64,000 bases of DNA, taken from the NCBI RefSeq assembly GCF_022967985.1, contig NZ_JALJVC010000004.1:1-64000 (forward strand), written 5' to 3'. The notes under the pieces were generated by a model, which saw only the letters and a list, made by a program, of their open reading frames with translations, had not been told where the DNA came from and did not search any database. The translations under genes and the position numbers were made by a program. The DNA is from Acinetobacter lwoffii (GTDB taxonomy: Bacteria > Pseudomonadota > Gammaproteobacteria > Pseudomonadales > Moraxellaceae). Below are positions 27,724-34,304 of the stretch, one piece after another. Numbering within the stretch: position 1 is the first letter of the stretch; each line of letters opens with the position of its first letter.

Positions 27724-28635
27724 TTAATCTCGGTCCAGACGATGGGCAAATTCTGCAAGATCGGTCAGGGCCTGTTTGGCTTCATCGAACCAGGCACTGA
27801 ACATCTGGAAGTTGTGCCACATGCCGGTATACAATTTAAATTCGACCTCGACACCTGCCTGTTCCGCTTTTTCTTTAAAACGACTAGCATCATCCAGCAG
27901 AATTTCCTTGGAACCTACCTGAATATGAGTCGGTGGCAAGCCAGTTAAATCGGCGAAAAAAGGGGAAACTTCTGGATCACCACGATCAATCGAACGCGGC
28001 ACATAATATTCAATCCCGGTTTGAACTGTTTCCAGAGACAGTAGGGCATCATGCTTCTGGTTATAACGTAAAGATTCACTGGTCAACGTTAAATCCAGCA
28101 GTGGAGACAGCAGAATCAGACCGCTGACCTGTGGCAGACTTTCCTGCTGTATTTTGAGTGCCAGCGCCAAGGCCAGATTGGCCCCGCAAGAATCACCGGA
28201 CAGAATGATATCTTTGGCCTGAACACCTTGATCCAGCAGCAGATTATAGACATCAAACAAGGCTTCTAATGCTTCTGGATAGGCAGATTCGGGTGATAAT
28301 GGATAATCTACATGCAGCACCTGCATCTGGGTTCGAGCTGCAATTTGAGTCATAAAGGCACGATGGGTATTTAAAGAACCTAAGTAAAATGCGCCGCCAT
28401 GAATATGAAAAATCAGCTGGGTCGATTCCTGCTGCGGCTTAATTTCTTCCGCGCGCAGTCCGGCCAATCGAAGCGAGCGAATCTGTACCGTTTTATCCTG
28501 AGGAAAAAGTTTGCACATCTGTTCCAGTGCAATGCGCATCGAACTCGGTGGAAGACTGAATCTGCTCGGGGCACGAATGGCCGTTTTTAAAAAGCTTTCT
28601 GTAATTAATTGTTTCGTTAGCGGGCTTATCTTCAT
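27724..28635 (-). CDS. Alpha/beta hydrolase, hormone-sensitive lipase family
   Basis: A 303-residue esterase of the HSL family. It has the oxyanion motif HGGAFYLGS (about residue 79), the nucleophile GDSCGANLALAL (Ser about 148), DPEVSPF with the catalytic Asp nearby, and a late HNF histidine. It has no signal peptide. The family hydrolyses short-chain acyl esters; the natural substrate is unknown. Monocistronic. Confidence 0.88.
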   Translation of the reverse strand: MKISPLTKQLITESFLKTAIRAPSRFSLPPSSMRIALEQMCKLFPQDKTVQIRSLRLAGLRAEEIKPQQESTQLIFHIHGGAFYLGSLNTHRAFMTQIAARTQMQVLHVDYPLSPESAYPEALEALFDVYNLLLDQGVQAKDIILSGDSCGANLALALALKIQQESLPQVSGLILLSPLLDLTLTSESLRYNQKHDALLSLETVQTGIEYYVPRSIDRGDPEVSPFFADLTGLPPTHIQVGSKEILLDDASRFKEKAEQAGVEVEFKLYTGMWHNFQMFSAWFDEAKQALTDLAEFAHRLDRD

Positions 28636-28790
28636 CTTCCTTCCATCTTTTTGTGCTTTTATTGATCGTATAGATTATTTACCAACCATATTTACAAGGT
28701 TACACTAAATAGTCACACCTAAAAATTGAAAAATTGTTGTGACTTTTTAATACTACATGGGTCTATTTCAGACTAAGGAAATGAAGAAAA

Positions 28791-29228
28791 ATGAAAAAAA
28801 TAGCGCTTACGTTAGGACTACTAGGCTTATCTGCATTGGCTAATGCCGCGGATCCTTTAAATGGCACGGTATGGAAAACCATTGATGATAAAACCAAGCA
28901 GCCTAAGGCCATGGTTAAATTCACTGAACAAAAGAACGGCACTTTGTCAGCCAGTATTCAGTCTGTGTTAACTCCAGGTGAAGAAAATGCCTGCAAGAAA
29001 TGTGAAGGTCCATATCACAACAAATCTCTGAAAGGCTTGACTATTGTTAAAGGTCTGAAAAATGCTGGTGGTACCAGTTATGACAGCGGTTCGATTCTTG
29101 ATCCGCAATCTGGTAAGACCTATAAGTTAAAAGGCCAGCTGGCAGATGGTGGCAAGAAACTTGAACTGCGTGGTTTTATCGGCGTAGCGGCATTGGGTCG
29201 TAACCAGACCTGGATTCGTGCCAACTAA
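28791..29228 (+). CDS. DUF2147 family secreted protein
   Basis: A 145-residue protein with a signal peptide (MKKIALTLGLLGLSALANA). The mature beta-rich domain begins DPLNGTVWKTIDDKTKQPKAMVKFTE and ends LGRNQTWIRAN, as in DUF2147 proteins. The pair CKKC (EENACKKCEG) is present. Periplasmic; function unknown. It has its own terminator. Confidence 0.85.
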   Translation: MKKIALTLGLLGLSALANAADPLNGTVWKTIDDKTKQPKAMVKFTEQKNGTLSASIQSVLTPGEENACKKCEGPYHNKSLKGLTIVKGLKNAGGTSYDSGSILDPQSGKTYKLKGQLADGGKKLELRGFIGVAALGRNQTWIRAN

Positions 29229-29249
29229 TTTATTTTAAGCAGATATACA

Positions 29250-29278
29250 AAAGCCTGACCGATGTCAGGCTTTTTTTA
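29250..29278. terminator. Terminator between DUF2147 and ArsC/Spx-like genes
   Basis: GCCTGAC/GTCAGGC stem with a CGAT loop and seven T residues, between convergent genes. Confidence 0.87.
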
Positions 29279-29301
29279 TGAGTGTTATTCAATATAAGAT
29301 A

Positions 29302-29652
29302 TTAGCCGGCTAAGCCACGATAAACTGTTTCATCAAAACCAGCAATAAACCCTATAGAGGTCGCCAAGATTGGACGTTTGATTAAACTGGTATGGGTGGT
29401 TAATGCATTAATTAGGGCATCTTCACTCGACAGGGCGGTCTGTTGCTCTTCTTCACTGAGTTTACGCCAAGTAGTGCCTTTCTTATTCAGAACCACATCT
29501 TGACCCAAGGCATCCAGCCAGGTTTTGACGGTTTCAGCATCGATGCCCTGTTTTTTATAGTCATGAAATTCATAACTCAGACCTTGCTCCGTCAGCAGAT
29601 CAAAGGCCTTCTTCATCGAACTACAATTTTTAATTCCGTAAATTTTTAACAT
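29302..29652 (-). CDS. ArsC/Spx-family protein (YffB-like)
   Basis: About 116 residues with a thioredoxin-like fold of the ArsC/Spx type. It begins LKIYGIKNCSSMKKAFDLL, with a single Cys in NCSS rather than a CxxC pair, and has LNKKGTTWRKLSEEEQ and the late IKRPIL motif. YffB-like proteins may act in glutathione-dependent thiol reduction; arsenate reduction cannot be assumed. The start at 29652 is chosen to match the family N-terminus; an ATG nine bases upstream is possible. Confidence 0.82.
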   Translation of the reverse strand: MLKIYGIKNCSSMKKAFDLLTEQGLSYEFHDYKKQGIDAETVKTWLDALGQDVVLNKKGTTWRKLSEEEQQTALSSEDALINALTTHTSLIKRPILATSIGFIAGFDETVYRGLAG

Positions 29653-29860
29653 AGCTGCCATCTAAAAAATTTAAATCATGAACTAGCTTAACTAAATTGG
29701 CAGCAGCAGACCATGCAAAAGCAAATGAAAAAAAGGAAAAAATTTTAAATAGCAGAAAAGTCATGTCATCAAAATGACATCAAGCAGCTTTAATATGAGC
29801 AGCAAGAAAAAGAACAATCTAAATAATAAGAAAAATAAAAATTTGGGAATAATAGAAATA

Positions 29861-30014
29861 GAAAACCCGCATTTAATCATCCTGATCATGCGGGTCTCAA
29901 TCCAACGTCCAATGTCACATCCATGCAAAACAAGCTAAATCTATAGTCTGTTTTATTTTCGTCCTACGGCGTCCTGTCCTTATGTTGTCGTCCTGACATG
30001 TCCTTGTGCCGTAG
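29861..30014 (-). ncRNA. Predicted RsmX/Y/Z-type (CsrA-binding) small RNA, crc-side copy
   Basis: Read on the minus strand, this stretch contains nine GGA triplets in about 150 nt, five of them in AGGAC context. A 7-bp stem CTACGGC/GCCGTAG (30014-30008 with 29970-29964) encloses several of them. A last GGA sits in the loop AUC-AGGAU-GAU inside the terminator hairpin (CCCGCAT/ATGCGGG, 29894-29866, then TTTT). The -10-like CATTAT (30024-30019) and a weak -35 (TTTATC, 17-bp spacer) precede it. No ORF fits. Such RNAs sequester CsrA/RsmA. Identity is inferred from architecture only; no homology search was done. Confidence 0.62.
29866..29894 (-). terminator. Terminator of the crc-side small RNA
   Basis: Minus strand: CCCGCAT stem, 15-base loop that can itself pair as AUC/GAU around AGGAU, ATGCGGG, then TTTTCTATTT. 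It lies more than 200 bp from any coding region end on that strand, which itself argues for an independent transcript. Confidence 0.7.
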
Positions 30015-30068
30015 CGCTATAATGCTATGTTATTACATTAAGATAAACCCAAAAAATACGTCATGTCA

Positions 30069-30074
30069 TGTAAG
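30069..30074 (-). promoter_or_regulatory. Possible GacA half-site upstream of the crc-side small RNA
   Basis: CTTACA on the minus strand lies about 60 bp before the predicted start, where Pseudomonas rsm genes have their GacA element. The other half (TTAAG, N8 spacing) is degenerate, so this is weak evidence. Confidence 0.3.
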
Positions 30075-30083
30075 AGATAAGCC

Positions 30084-30115
30084 TTAATTGAGTGAACGTA
30101 TGTTCACTCAATTAA
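30084..30115. promoter_or_regulatory. Perfect 32-bp palindrome beyond the crc stop
   Basis: Two 14-base arms (TTAATTGAGTGAAC and its complement) flank GTAT. TGAGTGAAC-N4-GTTCACTCA has the look of a TetR-family operator. The alternative is a hairpin ending the crc transcript, but there is no T-run on the minus strand. It also lies upstream of the predicted small RNA promoter. Confidence 0.55.
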
Positions 30116-30125
30116 ATAATGAAGA

Positions 30126-30944
30126 TTATAGTTTGTAGTCGATAATCACGGGGGCATGGTCGCTAAACCATTGTTCTTTATAGACCCAGGCATTAATGGT
30201 GCGCTCTTTCCAGTCCGGAGAGCAGGCATGATAATCAATCCGCCAACCAACATTCTTGGCACGCGCCTGTCCACGGTTTGACCACCAGGAGTATAATTCG
30301 GCTTCTTTGCGGACTTCACGGAAAGTATCGACATAACCAAGCTCATCGTAGATATGATCTAGCCAGGCACGTTCGTGCGGTAAACAGCCCGAGGCTTTCT
30401 GGTTACCCGACCAGTTTTTAATATCGATACGTTTATGCACGATATTGTAGTCACCGCAGACAATTACCGATTTATTTTCATCGCGCCACTGTTTCAGGAT
30501 TTTTGCGTATTCTTCCAGAAAGTGATCTTTACGCGCTTGTGCTTCATCGCCTGATGAGCCGGAAGGTAGGTACAGGGAACAGATCTGTACGGTTTGTTCT
30601 AGACCCAAGTCAAATTCAGCGGCAATAAAACGGCCTTGTGAATCGGCCAGTTCAAAACCCAGGCCATCAGTTAAAGACACAAAAGGCAGACGGCTATAAA
30701 TGGCCGTACCGGCATAACCCGGACGTTCGGCAGGAAACAGGTGCGTGTACCAGCCTTCAGGCTTGAATTTATCGGTCCACTGCGCATGCGTGATCCGGCT
30801 TTCCTGTATGCAAATCACGTCGGCATCCGACTGTTCCATCCATTCCAATAGACCTTTGGTGACAGATGAGCGTAAGCCGTTGACATTAATTGAAACGACG
30901 CGAAGAATTTTTTGATCACCTGGATAGCTACTCTTTGGTATCAT
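30126..30944 (-). CDS. crc: Crc/ExoIII-family protein (catabolite repression control or exodeoxyribonuclease III)
   Basis: A 272-residue endonuclease/exonuclease/phosphatase-fold protein. Position beside pyrE and motifs SLYLPSGSSGDE, ERAWLDHIYDELGYVDTFREV, SWWSNRGQARAKNVGWRIDY and FSDHAPVIIDY match Crc, the partner of Hfq in carbon catabolite repression in pseudomonads. Unlike Pseudomonas Crc, the ExoIII catalytic residues remain: N in SINVNG, E in CIQES, the D/N pair in GDYN and the D-H pair in SDHAP. It may therefore be an active nuclease, a regulator, or both. ATG at 30944 is chosen; a TTG six bases upstream has a better-spaced AAGG. It is divergent from pyrE with only about 40 bp between starts. 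Confidence 0.85.
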   Translation of the reverse strand: MIPKSSYPGDQKILRVVSINVNGLRSSVTKGLLEWMEQSDADVICIQESRITHAQWTDKFKPEGWYTHLFPAERPGYAGTAIYSRLPFVSLTDGLGFELADSQGRFIAAEFDLGLEQTVQICSLYLPSGSSGDEAQARKDHFLEEYAKILKQWRDENKSVIVCGDYNIVHKRIDIKNWSGNQKASGCLPHERAWLDHIYDELGYVDTFREVRKEAELYSWWSNRGQARAKNVGWRIDYHACSPDWKERTINAWVYKEQWFSDHAPVIIDYKL

Positions 30945-30984
30945 GCGCAAGTCTTACCTTAATTAATGGATTTAGGAGCACCTC

Positions 30985-31635
30985 ATGTCAACGCCAGCTC
31001 AGTTTAACCCGCAAGCTTTTATCGAACTCGCATTATCACGCGGTGTGCTTAAATTTGGTGAGTTTACTTTAAAATCGGGACGTGTGAGTCCCTATTTTTT
31101 TAATGCGGGTCTGTTAAATGATGGTGAAGCCTTGACACTGCTGGCTTCTGGCTATGCTGCAAAACTGACTGAATGTGACCATGTTGAAGTGATTTTTGGC
31201 CCTGCCTATAAAGGTATCCCTTTTGTAGCAGCGACCGCGGTGGCTCTGTCGCAAAATCATGGAGTAAGTGTGCCGTGGGGTTTTAACCGTAAAGAAGCGA
31301 AAGATCACGGCGAAGGTGGTGTACTGGTAGGTGCTTCGGTTGCAGGTAAAAAAGTCTGGATCATTGATGACGTAATTACCGCAGGAACGGCGATTCGTGA
31401 AGTCGTCACCATCCTGAAAAATGCCGGTGCCCAAATTGCCGGTGTACTCGTGGCGCTTGATCGTCAGGAAAAAGGTCAGGGTGATTTATCTGCGATTCAG
31501 GAAGTACAGCAAGAGCTTGAGATCCCTGTACATGCCTTAATTACCATGAAAGATTTAATGGATTATCTGGAAGCGAAAGGCGACCTAGAAGCTTTGGCAA
31601 AAATGGAAGATTACCGTGTTAAATACGGGATCTAA
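30985..31635 (+). CDS. pyrE: Orotate phosphoribosyltransferase
   Basis: Transfers the ribose-phosphate of PRPP to orotate to form OMP in pyrimidine synthesis. The 216-residue length and motifs are typical: [21 protein letters not shown] at the N-terminus, [23 protein letters not shown], and the PRPP loop [22 protein letters not shown] precedes the ATG. The gene is single and ends at a strong terminator. Confidence 0.96.
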   Translation: MSTPAQFNPQAFIELALSRGVLKFGEFTLKSGRVSPYFFNAGLLNDGEALTLLASGYAAKLTECDHVEVIFGPAYKGIPFVAATAVALSQNHGVSVPWGFNRKEAKDHGEGGVLVGASVAGKKVWIIDDVITAGTAIREVVTILKNAGAQIAGVLVALDRQEKGQGDLSAIQEVQQELEIPVHALITMKDLMDYLEAKGDLEALAKMEDYRVKYGI

Positions 31636-31652
31636 GCCTGGATTGGCATAGA

Positions 31653-31679
31653 AAAGGAAGCTTGAGCTTCCTTTTTTTA
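31653..31679 (+). terminator. pyrE terminator
   Basis: AAGGAAGC/GCTTCCTT stem with TTGA loop and seven T residues, about 18 bases past the stop. Confidence 0.9.
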
Positions 31680-31729
31680 TAGATACTCGATTTTCTAAGC
31701 ATTTGAAATTTATTATCTCTGTCTATTCT

Positions 31730-31747
31730 TGTAAGCATTGGCTTACA
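31730..31747 (+). promoter_or_regulatory. GacA upstream element, perfect match
   Basis: TGTAAG-CATTGG-CTTACA is an exact match to the TGTAAG-N6-CTTACA element through which GacA activates rsmX/Y/Z transcription in pseudomonads. Its centre is about 65 bp before the predicted start of the downstream small RNA, the expected distance. Seen directly; the GacA link is from established knowledge of the motif. Confidence 0.75.
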
Positions 31748-31791
31748 TCGATTCCAGCACTTTGCGGCTGTTTTGAATAGTGGAAATTTCC

Positions 31792-31797
31792 TATGAT
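31792..31797 (+). promoter_or_regulatory. -10 element of the pyrE-side small RNA
   Basis: TATGAT matches the sigma-70 -10 box at five of six positions. The -35 region 17 bp upstream (TGTTTT) is poor, as expected for an activator-dependent promoter. Confidence 0.5.
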
Positions 31798-31802
31798 AGC
31801 TT

Positions 31803-31925
31803 TAACAGGAACAGGAGGTTCCACACAAGAATAACAATAGATAAATACAAGGAAAGTAAGGTACGACAGGAGTTATACCAAGCGAACGCATACGGAAAAC
31901 CCCTGGCAGATGCCAGGGGTTTTTC
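31803..31925 (+). ncRNA. Predicted RsmX/Y/Z-type (CsrA-binding) small RNA, pyrE-side copy
   Basis: About 120 nt between the pyrE terminator and the cold-shock gene. It holds five GGA motifs (31808, 31814, 31851, 31869, 31894). Two are in hairpin loops: GGAAC-AGGAG-GUUCC at 31808-31822, and GGUA...ACAGGAGU...UACC at 31860-31879. It ends in a strong terminator (31900-31924). Length, motif number, loop placement and the upstream GacA element all match RsmY/RsmZ of pseudomonads, which relieve CsrA/RsmA repression. An overlapping 75-codon ORF has no ribosome site and is not credible. The A-rich run AAGAATAACAA (31828-31838) also fits the Hfq-Crc motif AANAANAA. Inferred; not homology-tested. Confidence 0.72.
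31898..31925 (+). terminator. Terminator of the pyrE-side small RNA
   Basis: CCCCTGGC/GCCAGGGG stem with a 4-nt loop, then TTTTTC. No coding region ends just before it; pyrE already has its own terminator 220 bp upstream. Confidence 0.88.
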
Positions 31926-32055
31926 ATTTCTATTTCTTTATAGAGTAACGCTTACAACAGCAATGATTCAGAACATGATTCTTAAAAATTCACTGTTAAT
32001 GAGCTAAATAGAGGAGTAGAAAACCTTTCACCAAAATTATGAATCTTCAGAGCTA

Positions 32056-32083
32056 AAAAAGCACCTGAAGGTGCTTTTTCTTA
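32056..32083. terminator. Cold-shock gene terminator
   Basis: GCACC-TGAA-GGTGC stem flanked by A6 and T5 runs, 15 bases from the minus-strand cold-shock stop codon; symmetrical. Confidence 0.82.
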
Positions 32084-32096
32084 TTGCTGTGCTAAA

Positions 32097-32306
32097 TTAT
32101 AGCGCAACGATATTGATCGCATTTGGACCTTTTTGACCATCAACCACGCTAAAAGAAACGCGCTGACCTTCAAACAAAGTTTTGAAACCAGAACTGCTGA
32201 TTTCTTTAAAGTGTGCAAAAACGTCAGGACCTGATTCTTGTTGAATAAAACCAAAACCTTTAGTTTCGTTAAACCATTTTACTGTACCGGTAACTGTAGT
32301 AGACAT
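32097..32306 (-). CDS. Cold-shock domain protein (CspA family)
   Basis: A 69-residue single cold-shock domain protein. It has the nucleic-acid-binding motifs RNP1 (KGFGFI) and RNP2 (VFAHF), and [16 protein letters not shown] at the start. Such proteins act as RNA chaperones; which CspA paralogue this is cannot be told. A long untranslated leader (about 160 nt from the promoter below) precedes it, as in temperature-responsive csp genes. Confidence 0.93.
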   Translation of the reverse strand: MSTTVTGTVKWFNETKGFGFIQQESGPDVFAHFKEISSSGFKTLFEGQRVSFSVVDGQKGPNAINIVAL

Positions 32307-32499
32307 AATATAACCTGTTAAATTTTAATAATTTTAGTCATGCAAATGACTATGGATAACTTGGAAAAACAACAAGAATTGAAATAAAGATCTGAAAAAA
32401 CTGAGGATTATAAATAATACTGCGGCACTTAAAGAAGCTTAACTAAACAACGCTTTTTTCTAGTTAAAGACAGCATAGCCTAAATCAGAAAATATTCAA
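32307..32499 (-). promoter_or_regulatory. Promoter and long 5' leader of the cold-shock gene
   Basis: Minus strand: -35 TTGAAT (32499-32494), 16-bp spacer, -10 TATGCT (32477-32472), giving a start near 32465 and a leader of about 160 nt. This length is typical of cspA-type leaders that refold in the cold. An inverted repeat GTCAT-TTGC-ATGAC-like segment occurs near 32336-32351. Confidence 0.5.
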
Positions 32500-32852
32500 G
32501 TTTTTTATATTTATTATTTATTTTTCTTATAAAAGTAGCTAAATTCTTGTTTTTTAAAGCATTTCAAGCTGATTCGCTTGAGCTTTATCATTTGCATTTA
32601 AGCTTTAGCGAAGCTAAACAATAAATACACGTTGTGTTTGTGTTACTTTATGTTAATCAAAATCGTTCAGTACCCAGCAAGATTTTACTAAGTCAGTGTA
32701 TTTTATAACTTTGGGTAAATTAGTATTTGTAGTTTTAAGATAGTTATCGTCATTGTTTGTGTATAAAAATCCACCTATATTAAAATTCAATTGGAAAAAT
32801 TAACTATAAGAATTTCTTGATTTTAATTTAAAACCAAATACGAGTGAGTCTC
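32500..32852. other. AT-rich spacer with small hairpins
   Basis: No gene is seen. Two small inverted repeats lie together: CAAGC-TGATTC-GCTTG near 32565-32580 and TTTAGC-GAA-GCTAAA at 32604-32618. They might be transcript ends or folded RNA, but there is no T-run. The right end carries the ribosome site of the next gene. Confidence 0.4.
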
Positions 32853-33185
32853 ATGGATTACTGGAACAGTGTGTTACTTATATCCATCATCACCATGGTT
32901 GGACTGGCCATGATCATCCTGTTCGTCGGATGTAAAATGTGGAAGAACTTGGTGGTCACTTTACTGATTGCCACCTTGATTGGTTTTCTGATTGTATGTG
33001 CAATCAATTTTGTTTTTGGCGATCGTCTTCAATTTCTATGGGGTGCCCCTGAGACTGGCGATAGCAATTTTATGCTGGAAATGGGGCTGATGAGCCTGTT
33101 AATTGGCGGCGTGAGTACCTTTATCATTATGTTAGGCACTTTGGTGGCTAAAAGTAACAGTAGAAATCAAGGCGATGAAGACTAG
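32853..33185 (+). CDS. Small membrane protein of unknown function
   Basis: A 110-residue protein with three predicted membrane helices (about 7-28, 32-54 and 77-98) and a hydrophilic tail (AKSNSRNQGDED). I do not recognise a family. ATG at 32853 is preferred because GAGTGAG precedes it; a GTG at 32844 is the alternative. Lone gene. Confidence 0.6.
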   Translation: MDYWNSVLLISIITMVGLAMIILFVGCKMWKNLVVTLLIATLIGFLIVCAINFVFGDRLQFLWGAPETGDSNFMLEMGLMSLLIGGVSTFIIMLGTLVAKSNSRNQGDED

Positions 33186-33296
33186 TTTTTCGCAAAATAA
33201 CAAGTCTCTTAATGAGTGGGAAAGTGCAGAAAAGCATCGCATGTACAGTTCATAGGCTTAAAAAATCTTTCTCAGTCAAATGTATAGTGCCATAGC

Positions 33297-33332
33297 GCTA
33301 CGGGACATGAATGGCGTTTCACATCCCGTAGC
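33297..33332 (-). terminator. Hairpin after copB
   Basis: Perfect 9-bp arms GCTACGGGA/TCCCGTAGC with an 18-base loop, 25 bases past the copB stop. There is no long T-run, so termination strength is uncertain. Confidence 0.5.
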
Positions 33333-33356
33333 TGCATAATTTTCTGTATCAAAAAT

Positions 33357-34304
33357 TTAGAACATCATTCTTAGACCTGCACCATAGATCCAGCCTTTTT
33401 CTGAATCAGAACTTTGCTGCCAGGCTGTCTGTTGGTTGCCTTTGCTGTATTCATAACCGACTTCCAGATAAGGCATGAGCTTTTTGCTCAGTTCATAGCG
33501 TGTTTCCAGACCCAAGGTTGCATGACTAAGGCCGGTTTTTTTCGCATTCGCTGCCTGATCATTCAGGATGACATCCAGTTCGACAAAGGGCTGCATAATC
33601 AGTTTCTGCGTCAATAACAGGTCACGCTCTGTTTCCAGTTTTAATCCGACAAAGTCATCTTCACCGACATAAACATGAGCATCCGTTTCGAAAAAGTAGG
33701 GGGCCAGGCCATGTAGCCCAAATACTGCATCGAAGCGCTCGTTCTGCTGTTGTGTAGCAGGCTCGGCTAAATTTTCCTGTCGATAGCGCACCCCGGTCTG
33801 CACATCCCAGAAATCGGAAATATTTCGGCTATACAGCACTTTGGCATCATATTCGGCCTGATGCGATTCATGTTTGTCGGCTTCTAGCTTGAGGAAGATT
33901 TTATTTTCATCCGTGCCAATTCTGGCTTGGTTCTTGGACTTGAATGCCCCATTTCCCTCTGAACTATGCTGCCATTTCTGGTCCAGAATAATCTGGCTAT
34001 AAATCTGTGCACCATGTTCTTTACGATGATCATGTTCGCTGGCAGAACTGACTGAATTTTGTGGTGTGCTCGGCGCATGCGGTTGATGTGATAACTTTGG
34101 TGGTGGTTGATAAGATGCAGCATCTACTGTTTCAGTATGCTGTGCGTGGTCATCAGTCATGTTTTGCATGGCATGATGTCCGCTATGATGCTGATGTTCA
34201 TTATGACCCGTATGCTCGCTAGAAGCTGCCGCAAAAACACTCAGACTGCTTAGGGTAAGTGCACTGCTGAGCACTGACTTTACAAAAAGATTAGTGATGT
34301 GCAT
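33357..34304 (-). CDS. copB: Copper resistance protein B (outer membrane)
   Basis: About 315 residues. A signal peptide (to FAAAS) is followed by a His/Met-rich segment (about 30-100: HTGHNEHQHHSGHHAMQNMTDDHAQH) and a CopB beta-barrel domain. Typical strands are YSQIILDQKWQHS, KVLYSRNISDFWDVQTGVRYRQ, GLHGLAPYFFETDAHVYVGEDD and VELDVILND. It ends in GAGLRMMF. It handles copper at the outer membrane with CopA. ATG at 34304 overlaps the copA stop by 14 bp and has GGAG just upstream, so translation is coupled to copA; the ORF extends further but the longer start lacks a signal peptide. Confidence 0.9.
   Translation of the reverse strand: MHITNLFVKSVLSSALTLSSLSVFAAASSEHTGHNEHQHHSGHHAMQNMTDDHAQHTETVDAASYQPPPKLSHQPHAPSTPQNSVSSASEHDHRKEHGAQIYSQIILDQKWQHSSEGNGAFKSKNQARIGTDENKIFLKLEADKHESHQAEYDAKVLYSRNISDFWDVQTGVRYRQENLAEPATQQQNERFDAVFGLHGLAPYFFETDAHVYVGEDDFVGLKLETERDLLLTQKLIMQPFVELDVILNDQAANAKKTGLSHATLGLETRYELSKKLMPYLEVGYEYSKGNQQTAWQQSSDSEKGWIYGAGLRMMF

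Noticed and set aside
30060..30090. Full GacA box upstream of the crc-side small RNA
   Set aside because: Only the CTTACA half is good; the partner half has wrong spacing and mismatches, so I list it only as a weak half-site.
31780..32007. 75-codon ORF after pyrE as a protein gene
   Set aside because: It has no ribosome site at its start, runs through a strong terminator, and its sequence has no protein-like pattern; the small RNA explanation fits the region much better.
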